Shown here one piece after another: positions 26,997-35,717 of a stretch of DNA of 64,000 nucleotides. The position numbers and the translations under genes were made by a program. The notes below the pieces were generated by a model. It was not told the origin of the DNA, searched no databases, and worked only from the letters and a program-made list of their open reading frames with translations. Source of the stretch: an uncultured Mobiluncus sp. (lineage in GTDB: Bacteria; Actinomycetota; Actinomycetes; Actinomycetales; Actinomycetaceae); NCBI RefSeq assembly GCF_947254095.1, contig NZ_CAMYBV010000011.1:9283-73282 (forward strand), written 5' to 3'. Numbering within the stretch: the first letter of the stretch is position 1; every line of letters begins with the position of its first letter.

Positions 26997-28802
26997 TTAG
27001 TCTTGCTGCCAAGACGCCCACAGTGAGGCATATTCGCCACCGGCCGCGACAAGTTCATCGTGCGTCCCCAATTCCACGATTCTCCCGTCCATCATGACTG
27101 CCACCCGGTCAGCATCGTGGGCGGTATAGAGCCGGTGGGCGATGGCGACGACGCTGCGTCCCGCCAACACTCGCGACAGCGACTGTTCCAGCGACCGAGC
27201 CGCAGAGGGATCCATCAGCGAAGTTGCCTCATCCAGCACCAAAGTGTGGGGGTTCAACAACACGATTCGCGCCAGGGCGAGCTGCTGGACCTGCGCCGGG
27301 TTCAGCTTCATTCCCGCGCCGCCGACCCACGCATACAGCCCGGTGTTTTCCGTTGCTGACCGCGGTTTCCCCTCTGGGGCAGATTGAGCGGTAGCGGCCT
27401 GGGTTTCGGTTCGTCCCAAGCCGCGAACCCAGTCCACTCCCACCGCGTCGAGTACCGCCCACAGTTCCTCATCACTCGCGTCGGGCCGCGCCAGACGCAG
27501 GTTGGAGGCAATCGTTCCGGTAAACACGTGCTGTTCTTGTGTGACCAAAGCGACTTGCTGGTGCAGTTCACTTTCGGGCAAGTCCACCAGCCGCACTCCC
27601 CCGACCGTCACGGACCCGCTGGTGGGCGGGTGAATGCCCGCCAGCATTCGCCCAAAAGTGGACTTACCGGCACCCGATGGTCCGACAATGGCCAACGTTT
27701 CGCCCCCGCGAAGTTCCAGAGACACCTCGTGCAGCACATTTTGTCCCGCGTGGTAGGCGTAGCAAACGTCCCGAGCCACTATCGCGGGCGCACCGGCGGG
27801 CGCGTGGGCGCGGGCTTCCCGGTCCGGCTCGACTTGTGCGACCCCAAAAATCCGGGCCAGTGAAGTGTAGGCCTCCATCGAAACATCTACCCAGAAAGTC
27901 GCTTCCCAGACCGGCCCACGCACTTGATAGGCATAGAGCGCAATCGTGGAAACAGCCCCGATAGTCAAGGCTCCGCTGGGTACCAGCCAAGCACCCAGCA
28001 ACACGATAACTATCAGGGGAGACAGGGTGGCGCACACAATTCCCAGGAACAACCAGGAACGCATCCAGGCACTGTAGCGCTCCTGACGCCAGATTTCGCG
28101 AATAATGACATCGAGCTGGGCAATCCGTTTTCCTGCCAGCCCCAGAGCGTCAACCGTGTCCGCCTGATCCAAAGTTTCCGCTACCGAACCGGACAGATCT
28201 GCCCAAGACCGAGCTGAAGACCGATAGGCGGGAACCGTCCGCGGCAAATACCACGCCATCAGCGGCCACACCCCCAACGGCCCGATGAGCAGTACGAATG
28301 CCAACAGTGGGGAAGTCAGAAACGCCGCCACGAACGTCACCACCAACGTCGTGGTAATCATCAGTATCGCGGCAATTCCCTGGCGAATCATGAATTGCAG
28401 GCGTTCAATGTCACGCGTGGTGCGTCCCACCAGGTCGCCGGTGCCGGCACTTTCCACAGTCGACAGAGGCAGGTGGATGACAGAGTCGACCAAGCCGTCA
28501 CGCAGGTGGGCAAAAATCCGCTCGCCCATCACCCGAGCGCGATATTCCGCCAGGAACGAAAATACCGCCGCCACCGCGACCACTACCAGGGCAATTACTA
28601 TCTGTTGACCGACCCAGTCGCGGCTGGCGGCACCGACTTGAATCCGGTCGATAACGCGACCCAGCAGCCACGGGAGGGTCACTCCTGCCAGGGATGACAC
28701 CAGCTGCAGCCCCACCACGGCACCAATAACACCGCGATAGTCGTGAATCAGGTCTTTGACCCCTCGCACCACCAGTTTTCCGCTGGCCAGAGGCAGTTTC
28801 AT
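26997..28802 (-). CDS. ABC exporter half with intact ATP site, degenerate signature
   Basis: A 601-residue half-transporter: six transmembrane segments (about 20-310) then a nucleotide-binding domain. Walker A GPSGAGKST, Q-loop VTQEQHVF, Walker B TLVLDEATS and the H-loop AIAHRL are intact, but the signature normally LSGGQ reads LNPAQVQQ. The partner subunit has the opposite pattern, so the pair should form a heterodimer with one working ATP site. It overlaps the partner by ATGA. Substrate unknown; the gene order puts it under the regulator at 30.8-31.8 kb. Confidence 0.9.
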   Translation of the reverse strand: MKLPLASGKLVVRGVKDLIHDYRGVIGAVVGLQLVSSLAGVTLPWLLGRVIDRIQVGAASRDWVGQQIVIALVVVAVAAVFSFLAEYRARVMGERIFAHLRDGLVDSVIHLPLSTVESAGTGDLVGRTTRDIERLQFMIRQGIAAILMITTTLVVTFVAAFLTSPLLAFVLLIGPLGVWPLMAWYLPRTVPAYRSSARSWADLSGSVAETLDQADTVDALGLAGKRIAQLDVIIREIWRQERYSAWMRSWLFLGIVCATLSPLIVIVLLGAWLVPSGALTIGAVSTIALYAYQVRGPVWEATFWVDVSMEAYTSLARIFGVAQVEPDREARAHAPAGAPAIVARDVCYAYHAGQNVLHEVSLELRGGETLAIVGPSGAGKSTFGRMLAGIHPPTSGSVTVGGVRLVDLPESELHQQVALVTQEQHVFTGTIASNLRLARPDASDEELWAVLDAVGVDWVRGLGRTETQAATAQSAPEGKPRSATENTGLYAWVGGAGMKLNPAQVQQLALARIVLLNPHTLVLDEATSLMDPSAARSLEQSLSRVLAGRSVVAIAHRLYTAHDADRVAVMMDGRIVELGTHDELVAAGGEYASLWASWQQD

Positions 28803-30799
28803 GCCGGTCCACCCCCGCCTTGCACCGAGCGGTTGATAATAGCCAGGTACGGCGTGGCTGCGGGTTCCCCCGACTGGGCTTTTTCCCGAAGCTCCCGGTG
28901 CGAGCCGCGGATGATTTCCCGCCCCGCATCGTCGAGCACTATGACTTCATCACAATGCTCCAACACCAGCACTGACGCCGAAACGATGACGGTGGTTTTC
29001 CCGTGTCGCGCTTGTGTCAAACGCTGGGCGACCCGCGATTCCGTGTGTGAATCGACCGCGGAAGTCGGCTCAATAGTGACCAGCGCCGCCGGATCGGCAG
29101 CTACCGCGCGAGCTAGGGCGACACGCTGGCGCTGCCCGCCCGAGAGAGTGCGCCCTTTTTCTGCCACCGCCCCGTCTAGGCCGCCATTGACGGATTCCAC
29201 CACGTCATCGGCATCTGCCACGTGCAGCGCGGCTAACCATTGCGAATCGCGCTCATCGACTTCGGGAACGATGAGCGAGTCCTCCTGCCGGGTCGCGTTC
29301 TCGATGACGTCGCGCCACACGAGTTCGCGCACCCCCCGTTCGCGAGGCACCGGCGAATTGGCCCCGCGCACCTGGTCTCGCAAGGTGCCGGCAAAAAGCT
29401 GCGGGTCCGTGTCTGACAGTATGATGGCGCGACGCACCAGGTCGAGGGGCAAGGTTCTCGCGTCGGTTCCATCAATCAGAAGGGTCGGTTGCGCGCTGTC
29501 CTCTTGACGGGCCAGCCGCCGGACCACCGCGGCGCTGACGTCAGGATTGGCGCAGACCAGGCCGGTAATCAAGCCCGGTTTCACTGTCACCTCACTGACC
29601 GTGTCGGTGAGCTGGGCCAGACCAAAATCCCTTTCCTGCCACCGCGCTTGCGATGAGGCATTTTGACGCGGCGCGTCCCCGGAGACTTCTGCCATATCCT
29701 CGCTCACCAGGGAAGTCACGCCTTGAATCCGCGCGAGTTTACGAATCCCGACCCAAGCTCTGGTGAATTCTTCCAACGACCGGGTGGCGACCACGATGGG
29801 GTTGCGCAAAAATTGTGAAAACCCAAAGAAGGCAACCAAACTGCCTACTGACAGTTCATTGTGAAAATACAAAATCGCCCCGATGCCCACCACCAGGGCG
29901 GTGAACAGCATGGGTATGACCGAACGCAGCACGCCCAGCAACGCCGCGGGTAGGGCGACTCGAATCCCGGCATCACGCACGCAAGCCGACTGCTGCTGAT
30001 AGTGAAGCCCGAACACGTCCTCGCCACCGATGCCACGCAAGACTCGCAGCCCCGCCACCGCATCAGCCGAGATTTCCGTCAGTTTGCCCTGTTCATCGCG
30101 GTTCTCGGTTTGGCGCCGCTGCAGCGGTTTACCCAACAGACCTATCAGCAGCGTGACGATGGGCAACCCGATGAGTACCGTCCAGGCCAAAGGTGGCGAG
30201 GTGCGAAACATGATGACCAGAATCATCACGGTAGAGAGAATAGCGCCCACCATTTCGGGAATCCACAGCGCCGCTCGGCCAATCCGATCCACATCTGTCA
30301 GCATCGAAGTAACGACGTCCCCGGATTCCAGTTCCCGATTCACCGCGCGCCCATCGAAAGCTAACTTTCTACCGGCCACCCGCGCGGGGGTCGCCACCGC
30401 GTTCATCTGGACCGCAATCTCAGTGAGTTGTCCCGCCATTTGGGTCAGCGCCACACCCAGGATAACCAGGGTCAGAACCGCCAACCGAATCCAGATTTCC
30501 CTGGTCAAACCGTGTTCTAACCCCGCGTCCAGCACCATTCCCAGCGCCCAGGGCACGCTGACCGACACCGCATAGTTCAGCCCCGTCACCAGGGAACCAA
30601 GCGCAAGCACGCCAAACATAGAACCAACAAGTTTTCGGGCATAGTGGTGGGGGTCAGCGGGGTAAACGTCAGGCTCGCCCTGGGGGCTACGCAGCGGCCA
30701 GCGCCAAGTGCGCGGGGTCCTCAGCAGGGGCGGCAGCGCGACGTGTTCTTCGGCAGCGCGACGCTGTAGAAAAACACGCGCGCGGGCATTATCTTCCAC
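28799..30799 (-). CDS. ABC exporter half with dead ATP site, intact LSGGQ
   Basis: A 666-residue half-transporter with a 45-residue N-terminal extension and six transmembrane segments. Its nucleotide domain keeps LSGGQRQRVALARAVA, but the Walker A region reads GLVCANPDVSAA with no GKS/T, Walker B reads LVTIEPTSAVD (Asp lost, Glu kept), and Q- and H-loop residues are replaced. It can therefore only contribute the signature to its partner's site. Translation starts at a GTG directly after the TAA of the regulator gene (no gap), so the three genes form one operon. Confidence 0.9.
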   Translation of the reverse strand: MEDNARARVFLQRRAAEEHVALPPLLRTPRTWRWPLRSPQGEPDVYPADPHHYARKLVGSMFGVLALGSLVTGLNYAVSVSVPWALGMVLDAGLEHGLTREIWIRLAVLTLVILGVALTQMAGQLTEIAVQMNAVATPARVAGRKLAFDGRAVNRELESGDVVTSMLTDVDRIGRAALWIPEMVGAILSTVMILVIMFRTSPPLAWTVLIGLPIVTLLIGLLGKPLQRRQTENRDEQGKLTEISADAVAGLRVLRGIGGEDVFGLHYQQQSACVRDAGIRVALPAALLGVLRSVIPMLFTALVVGIGAILYFHNELSVGSLVAFFGFSQFLRNPIVVATRSLEEFTRAWVGIRKLARIQGVTSLVSEDMAEVSGDAPRQNASSQARWQERDFGLAQLTDTVSEVTVKPGLITGLVCANPDVSAAVVRRLARQEDSAQPTLLIDGTDARTLPLDLVRRAIILSDTDPQLFAGTLRDQVRGANSPVPRERGVRELVWRDVIENATRQEDSLIVPEVDERDSQWLAALHVADADDVVESVNGGLDGAVAEKGRTLSGGQRQRVALARAVAADPAALVTIEPTSAVDSHTESRVAQRLTQARHGKTTVIVSASVLVLEHCDEVIVLDDAGREIIRGSHRELREKAQSGEPAATPYLAIINRSVQGGGGPA

Positions 30800-31780
30800 T
30801 TACGCAGTCGCCTCGGTGCCGCTGCCAGGGAAAGTAATCGAGCTCAGAGCATCGAGGATTTTGGGGAAATCCTCACGCAAAGAGGACCAAGCCACGATTG
30901 CGTCTATCTCATCGGCGGTCTGTTGGAGCCGGCAATGCAGCCCCCACAAGGCCGCCCAAGGAATTGCCGGGTTGGCTTCCTTGACGTCGGAATGGACTTT
31001 CGCCGCTGATTCAACCAGCACTGCTATGGCGTGGTAAGCGGCGAAACGGGACTGAATCCCCGCCGGGGTCTTTTCCAAGAATGCCTGTGGATCACCGGAG
31101 GCGATGCCACTGCCCACGTCCAAAACCCGGGCCATATCTTCCACCCGCCACCGGGAGGCGGAAACATCGTAGGGGTAAAAGGACTTAGGGAATCCCCACT
31201 TTTGGAAATAGGGATACTCTTCAATCTCACGCGGTGAAAAAACATTCCCGAATCGGTATAAATCCACCAGCAAGGGCTGGAACGGCGACTTTTTGTCAGA
31301 CTTGGTGACTTCGCGGGGGAAACGATCGACTTTGGCGTTGCCCCACCCCGTGTCCACGGACACGTAGACCGTGGTGCTCAGCGCATTTTCGAGTTCATTT
31401 TGCAAGTCAATCAAATCCAACATTCCCAGCGGATTTGTGGTACTGACCAGGAAATCTATCGGGGTAAACGCATCATCTTGACCGGTAGAAGCGGGCCCGA
31501 ACAAAAAAATCTCATCGTAGCCGTGCCGCGAAAAAATCCCGCGCACCACGTGGCGCTTCATACTCATCAGAGTGTGTGCCGGTACGCTCAGCGCTTTCGC
31601 CAAGGCGGTTTCTTCGGCTACAGAAATGCGCCGCTTGTGGTTTTCAAAAGCACTGATGTGGGACTGAGGAACTCCAGTCATCGCTGCCAGTTCCGCCTGG
31701 GTCAACCCCAGCACGCCGCGCCGCAGACGCAAAAATGCACCGGGCCGCAAATCACGTAACGCCATAAATTTCTGTTCCAT
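30800..31780 (-). CDS. Three-domain regulator: XRE HTH + decayed MNT nucleotidyltransferase + decayed HEPN
   Basis: 326 residues from ATG 31780. Residues 13-68 are an XRE helix-turn-helix (GLTQAELAAMTGVPQSHISA). Residues 74-150 follow the minimal nucleotidyltransferase pattern GSxARGx5SDIDLLV in exact register as FGPASTGQDDAFTPIDFLV: Ser is Pro96 and the first catalytic Asp is Pro107. Residues 215-312 follow the HEPN/DUF86 pattern IPWRxIxGLRNRLVH in register as IPWAALWGLHCRLQQ: the catalytic Arg is His282 and the His is Gln287. Both toxin-antitoxin domains thus look catalytically dead and fused to a DNA-binding head. It heads the operon with the ABC exporter pair. An in-frame start at 31831 exists but lies inside the promoter region. 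Confidence 0.75.
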   Translation of the reverse strand: MEQKFMALRDLRPGAFLRLRRGVLGLTQAELAAMTGVPQSHISAFENHKRRISVAEETALAKALSVPAHTLMSMKRHVVRGIFSRHGYDEIFLFGPASTGQDDAFTPIDFLVSTTNPLGMLDLIDLQNELENALSTTVYVSVDTGWGNAKVDRFPREVTKSDKKSPFQPLLVDLYRFGNVFSPREIEEYPYFQKWGFPKSFYPYDVSASRWRVEDMARVLDVGSGIASGDPQAFLEKTPAGIQSRFAAYHAIAVLVESAAKVHSDVKEANPAIPWAALWGLHCRLQQTADEIDAIVAWSSLREDFPKILDALSSITFPGSGTEATA

Positions 31781-31787
31781 GACAAAA

Positions 31788-31810
31788 TTATATGCCAGAA
31801 GTGTATATAA
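31788..31810. promoter_or_regulatory. Candidate operator and -10 of the regulator-exporter operon
   Basis: An inverted repeat TTATAT-N11-ATATAA covers 31788-31810. On the minus strand its proximal arm merges into a perfect TATAAT (31792-31787) lying only six bases before the ATG at 31780, the spacing of a leaderless message. No strong -35 is visible. Binding of the XRE regulator here would block its own promoter. Confidence 0.5.
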
Positions 31811-31854
31811 GGGAATAGTTTTGCTGGACAATTACCCGTGACGTGGTGCGGCAG

Positions 31855-32616
31855 TCAGAGATAACGCGCCAGGAAATCGCGGGTCCGTTCCCGCTGCGGG
31901 TTCCCGAACAGCTGCTCGGGCGGCCCTTGCTCCGCAATGACCCCATCTGCCATAAACACCATGTTCTTACTGACTGTGCGGGCGAAAGCCATCTCGTGGG
32001 TCACCACCAGCATCGTCATGCCTTCCTGAGCCAGTTTCTTAATGACTTCGATGACTTCCCCGACCATTTCCGGATCCAACGCCGAGGTCGGTTCATCGAA
32101 CAACAGGACTTCCGGGTCCATCGCCAGAGCACGCGAAATCGCCACCCGCTGCTTTTGCCCACCGGACAACTGTCGCGGTTTCGCGTTCAGGAAGGGACTC
32201 ATCCCGACTTTATCCAGATACTCCAAGGCCTTTTCCCGAGATTCCTCGCGAGACCGACCCAGGACTTTCATCTGGCCAATCATGCAGTTCTTCAGCACGG
32301 TCATATTGTTGAACAGGTTGAACGATTGAAACACCATCCCCACTTTGGACCGATATTTCGCCTTTTTCATGGAATGGTCCAGGATATTTGTCCCGTGGTA
32401 GAGGATTTCACCCGAGGTAGGGGTTTCCAGCAAATTGATGCAACGCAGCAAGGTCGATTTCCCGGAGCCAGACGCCCCGATAATGGACGCCACGTCCCCC
32501 GGCCGCACCGAAAAATCGATGTCTTTCAGCACCTCGTGAGTGCCGAAAGACTTCGAGAGGTGACGTACCGTGATGATTTCGTCGCTGGTGCTCGCCGTAG
32601 TGTTCGGTTCGCTCAT
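31855..32616 (-). CDS. Polar amino acid ABC transporter, ATP-binding protein
   Basis: A 253-residue GlnQ/ArtP-type ATPase: Walker [14 protein letters not shown]-loop VFQSFNLF, signature [11 protein letters not shown], Walker [16 protein letters not shown]-loop VTHEMAFAR. It overlaps the permease gene by ATGA and is the third gene of the binding protein-permease-ATPase operon behind the lysine-type riboswitch, so a basic amino acid is the likely substrate. Confidence 0.93.
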   Translation of the reverse strand: MSEPNTTASTSDEIITVRHLSKSFGTHEVLKDIDFSVRPGDVASIIGASGSGKSTLLRCINLLETPTSGEILYHGTNILDHSMKKAKYRSKVGMVFQSFNLFNNMTVLKNCMIGQMKVLGRSREESREKALEYLDKVGMSPFLNAKPRQLSGGQKQRVAISRALAMDPEVLLFDEPTSALDPEMVGEVIEVIKKLAQEGMTMLVVTHEMAFARTVSKNMVFMADGVIAEQGPPEQLFGNPQRERTRDFLARYL

Positions 32617-33524
32617 GAGTTTTGTCCTCCCTCGGTGCGTGCCGGTTTTTCTAGAGCCGGTTTCCCGGCGGGCTTTCCCTTTCGCACCGAACGTTTGGCG
32701 GGTTTACGGAAAGTGTAGTTTCCGGCGGCCATCACAAGTTGATCTTCATTCATCAACTCGTAATCGCTCTGTTCCTCGCCCGCCGCACCGGGCAACAGTT
32801 CGTAGGCATCGTCTCCGTCAATCTTCTTTTCCAGTTTCCGCAACAGGAAAGAGGACAGCAGAGTCAGAGTCAAATAGCCCACCATCTCGATGGTAGCGGA
32901 GGGGAAGTACTTGAAAACAGCACCCGACACCATCTTGTGAACTGAGAAGAACTCCGAAAAACCGATGATGAACATGACCGAAGTGTCTTTGATGTTGATG
33001 ATGAAGTTGTTACCGATTTGCGGCAGCAGGTTGCGCAAAGCCTGAGGCAAGATGACATAGAGCATGGTCTGGAAGTGAGTCATGCCAATCGCCCTGGCCC
33101 CTTCGGTTTGCCCCGGATCCACACTAATGATGCCCCCGCGCACGGATTCCGCGATGTAGGCACCGGTGTTGATGGAGACAACGAAAATCGACACTCCCCA
33201 CATGGACTGGAACTGCAACGCATTATTCGTGAAGTAGGGCAGACCGTAATAAATGAATACGGCCTGCAAAATCATCGGAGTGCCGCGGAAAACTTCCACA
33301 TAGATCCGGATGATGGCTCGGATAATCGCCAGAATGATCCGCTTGGGCAGGGGATCGGTTGGAGGATGGGGAATTGTGTTCAAGATTCCGCAGGCAAAAC
33401 CGATCACGCAGCCCAGCAAGGTGGCAACCGTGGCGAGGACCACCGTGTTGACGATACCTGTCAAATACACACCACCGTACTTATTCAGCAGCGTTACGAT
33501 GTCCTGCCACAGTGTCCACAGCAT
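32613..33524 (-). CDS. Polar amino acid ABC transporter, permease
   Basis: A 303-residue HisM/ArtQ-type permease with about five transmembrane segments in residues 20-230 and the cytoplasmic loop contact region [21 protein letters not shown] charged C-terminal extension of about 70 residues (rich in Lys, Pro, Glu) is not part of the usual fold. It begins 36 bases after the binding protein gene and overlaps the ATPase gene. Confidence 0.92.
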   Translation of the reverse strand: MLWTLWQDIVTLLNKYGGVYLTGIVNTVVLATVATLLGCVIGFACGILNTIPHPPTDPLPKRIILAIIRAIIRIYVEVFRGTPMILQAVFIYYGLPYFTNNALQFQSMWGVSIFVVSINTGAYIAESVRGGIISVDPGQTEGARAIGMTHFQTMLYVILPQALRNLLPQIGNNFIINIKDTSVMFIIGFSEFFSVHKMVSGAVFKYFPSATIEMVGYLTLTLLSSFLLRKLEKKIDGDDAYELLPGAAGEEQSDYELMNEDQLVMAAGNYTFRKPAKRSVRKGKPAGKPALEKPARTEGGQNS

Positions 33525-33560
33525 TTTTCTCTCCTGACGTGTTCCAGTGTGATGGGCGGA

Positions 33561-34430
33561 TTAATCCTCTTGGGGCTGAATCTTTACCGCATCCGCCATC
33601 ATGGCATCGAAGTCTTTGGCGGTCTTGCCGGACAGGGCCTTGTTGATGGCGTTCTTCAGAGCGGTGTTGCCTTTCTTAACGGACACGCCGATGTTAATGT
33701 CCTCGTCCGAAACTTGGAAGTCGTCGCCGTCATCGGGGAAGTCCAAAATCTTCATGTCCGGGTAAGCAACCATAGCCCCTTGACCGGTGGGCATATCGGT
33801 AACCACGTAATCAACCTTGCCGGTTTCCAAAGCCACCAGCATCGCCGGAGCGGATTCGGCGGGAGCCTGCCGTTGGGCACCCTTAATTTGTGGAATCAAG
33901 GTGTCATACCAAACGGTACCGGTTTGGCTCGTGGTCCGGCCTCCCGCCAGGTCAGCCAAGCCTTTCGCATTGGCGAACTTAGAATCAGCCTTGGTCAGCA
34001 CGATGATACGAGCGTACAGGTACGGCCCGGCAAAGTCCACGGTTTCCTCGCGTTCCTTGGTCATGGACTGGCCCGCAATGGCGGCATCGATTTCCCCGGA
34101 TTGCACCGCCGGAATCAGGGAATCCCACTCCAGCTGCTTGATTTCGAGTTTCCAGCCGTTCGCCTTCGCGATTTCCTTCGCCGTCATCACATCGTAGCCA
34201 TTGGCGTACAAGGCGGAATCTTTGATGGGCACCGCGTCGTTAGATTTATCGGGCTGCGCCCAGTTGTAGGGAGCGTAGGCAGCTTCCATACCGACGGTGA
34301 AAACACCGTCCTCCAGGCCGGGAATGGCCCCGCCTTTACCAGCTGCGTTATCAGCCGCGGGACCTGCGCCGCACGCGGCGAGGGAAAAAGCAGCAGCCAG
34401 CAGAGCCGCACCACTCAGTATCTTGTTCAT
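33561..34430 (-). CDS. Amino acid ABC transporter substrate-binding lipoprotein (probably lysine/basic amino acid)
   Basis: A 289-residue family-3 solute-binding protein starting at ATG 34430 (MNKILSGAALLAAAFSLAAC), with AGGA six bases upstream; an adjacent ATG at 34433 is closer than usual. The lipobox is SLAAC. Binding-domain marks are VGMEAAYAPYNWAQP, IDAAIAGQSMTKEREETVDFAGPY and VDYVVTDMPTGQGA. A longer frame runs through the riboswitch upstream and is not real. Control by the preceding lysine-type riboswitch suggests the ligand is lysine, a basic amino acid. Confidence 0.9.
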   Translation of the reverse strand: MNKILSGAALLAAAFSLAACGAGPAADNAAGKGGAIPGLEDGVFTVGMEAAYAPYNWAQPDKSNDAVPIKDSALYANGYDVMTAKEIAKANGWKLEIKQLEWDSLIPAVQSGEIDAAIAGQSMTKEREETVDFAGPYLYARIIVLTKADSKFANAKGLADLAGGRTTSQTGTVWYDTLIPQIKGAQRQAPAESAPAMLVALETGKVDYVVTDMPTGQGAMVAYPDMKILDFPDDGDDFQVSDEDINIGVSVKKGNTALKNAINKALSGKTAKDFDAMMADAVKIQPQED

Positions 34431-34483
34431 CATTAGTCCTTTCAATCGTTGCAAACAACTTTCGAAAGCTCGAACATGGCACC

Positions 34484-34509
34484 AAAAAGGGGTCATGCTC
34501 CATGACCCC
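34484..34509 (-). terminator. Intrinsic terminator of the riboswitch
   Basis: A perfect nine-bp stem GGGGTCATG/CATGACCCC with a GAG loop is followed by TTTTT on the minus strand, about 50 bases before the binding protein start. Its CATGAC arm can also pair with the GTCATG that closes the aptamer, so the two structures exclude each other: ligand-bound aptamer leaves the terminator free to form. Confidence 0.85.
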
Positions 34510-34525
34510 ATACCTTGCGCGTATG

Positions 34526-34704
34526 CGTCATGACAGCTCTCCGCAATAGCGACAGTCGAACGGATATTGTCCGCCCGCCCGGACGTTTCCCCTTGGGAAT
34601 GGTTCGCGTCCTCGGCAGCCTCCCCTTTCGCTTCCGGGCATCCCCTAAAGGATTTCCCCGCCCTCATGGAAGCTAGTGATGTCGGCTGCGCCTCCGTCAT
34701 GCTT
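34526..34704 (-). ncRNA. Lysine riboswitch (L-box) aptamer
   Basis: The 179-base leader matches the lysine riboswitch core: GGAGGCGCAGCCGA near the 5' end, GAAAGGGGAGGCTGCCGAGG (like the B. subtilis lysC GAAAGGGGAGCGUCGCCGAA), a GGGCGG stretch, and a 3' arm with GACTGTCGC...GCGGAGAGCTGTC. The P1 helix is CATGAC (34696-34701) with GTCATG (34527-34532). It lies between a promoter and the amino-acid transporter operon; high lysine should switch the operon off through the terminator at 34484-34509. A covariance-model search was not possible here. Confidence 0.75.
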
Positions 34705-34716
34705 ATATTGCTCTCC

Positions 34717-34745
34717 AGTCTAGGGCTCTGGGGCGAAAGGTGCAA
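34717..34745 (-). promoter_or_regulatory. Promoter of the riboswitch-transporter operon
   Basis: TTGCAC (34745-34740) and TAGACT (34722-34717) are 17 bases apart on the minus strand, a good sigma-70-type pair. Transcription would start near 34710, just before the aptamer's closing helix. Confidence 0.55.
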
Positions 34746-34915
34746 AAAAGTTAGTAAAATTCGAAGTTCCGCTACCGTTAGCGTCTCTCTCAGGCTCGAT
34801 TGAGCGGTTCGGCGTCTTCGGCCGATGCACAAGTTCGGTGCGGCCGGTCGCCGGTAGGTTACTGCGGGGTGATGTTGACTTTATCGGTTGAACACCTTTC
34901 GGTGATAATTGACAC

Positions 34916-35536
34916 GTGAACGTTTCCCTGATTCTTTCCACTCTCGCCCAAGCGTTGGTGCTCTTTGCGGTCACTAACATCGACCACTTGATGCTGCTGA
35001 CCTTATGGTTTGTCCACGGTCACCAGCGCCCCGGCACAACGTTGCGTATCTGCGCAGGTCAATACCTCGGTTTCAGCGCTATTTTGGCAGCCACCGTGAT
35101 CCTGAATCTGATTTCCGGTTTCGTCATTCCCGAAGCTCAGTTGCATCTGTTGGGTCTGATACCGCTGATTCTGGGAGTGAAAGCTGGCATTGGGGAAATT
35201 TTGGAACGCCGGGAGTCGAACGATTCCAGGGACGCACAGTCAGTCGAATCAAAGCTGGAAGGCAAACCCGTTAGTGTTGGCGCGGTCGCCCTGGTCACCA
35301 TCGCGAACGGAGGCGACGAAATCGGTGTTTATCTGCCGGTTTTTGCCTTGTCGGCCTGGTGGCAAGTCGCTATATTCTGCGCGGTGTTTCTGGTGCTGGC
35401 GGGTGCACTGTTGGCTCTGGCGTGGTTCATTACCGGACGTCTAGGGCTCGCGGAGGTTCTGGAACGATTCGAGGCGGTGCTCTTTCCGAGTGTGCTTATC
35501 CTGCTCGGGGTGCTCATCCTCGCCGGATGGCTCTAG
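34916..35536 (+). CDS. CadD family cadmium-resistance-type transporter
   Basis: A 206-residue membrane protein starting at GTG. Family marks are FAVTNIDHLMLLTLWF near residues 19-34 and VALVTIANGGDEIGVYLPVFA near 123-143, with five predicted transmembrane segments. CadD-type proteins export divalent cations such as Cd2+ or carry quaternary amines; the substrate here is not known. It is divergent from the lysine transporter operon. Confidence 0.82.
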   Translation: MNVSLILSTLAQALVLFAVTNIDHLMLLTLWFVHGHQRPGTTLRICAGQYLGFSAILAATVILNLISGFVIPEAQLHLLGLIPLILGVKAGIGEILERRESNDSRDAQSVESKLEGKPVSVGAVALVTIANGGDEIGVYLPVFALSAWWQVAIFCAVFLVLAGALLALAWFITGRLGLAEVLERFEAVLFPSVLILLGVLILAGWL

Positions 35537-35717
35537 GCGGCGCACGTTTATCCGGCCAGCTTTGTGTCCCCAGCGCAAACCACTACCAGCACCTCTTTTA
35601 TCCGCAGAGATGCGGAAGCAAATGTTTCTGCCGCTGGACGATGCCATAAAAATTGAAAAAGGGCAAACGAATCGATGGCGCCAACTGATAGTGGAATCGT
35701 GTGGCAGCTTGACTTCA

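Noticed and set aside
33561..34832. A 423-codon frame for the amino-acid binding protein
   Set aside because: The first 134 codons run through the riboswitch, terminator and promoter; the signal peptide and Shine-Dalgarno put the start at 34430.
35537..35717. A short frame starting MRKQMFLPLDDAIKIEKGQT downstream of the CadD-type gene
   Set aside because: It resembles a helper or AAA-type gene start only vaguely and fades into the nitroreductase gene in the opposite direction; too short to call.
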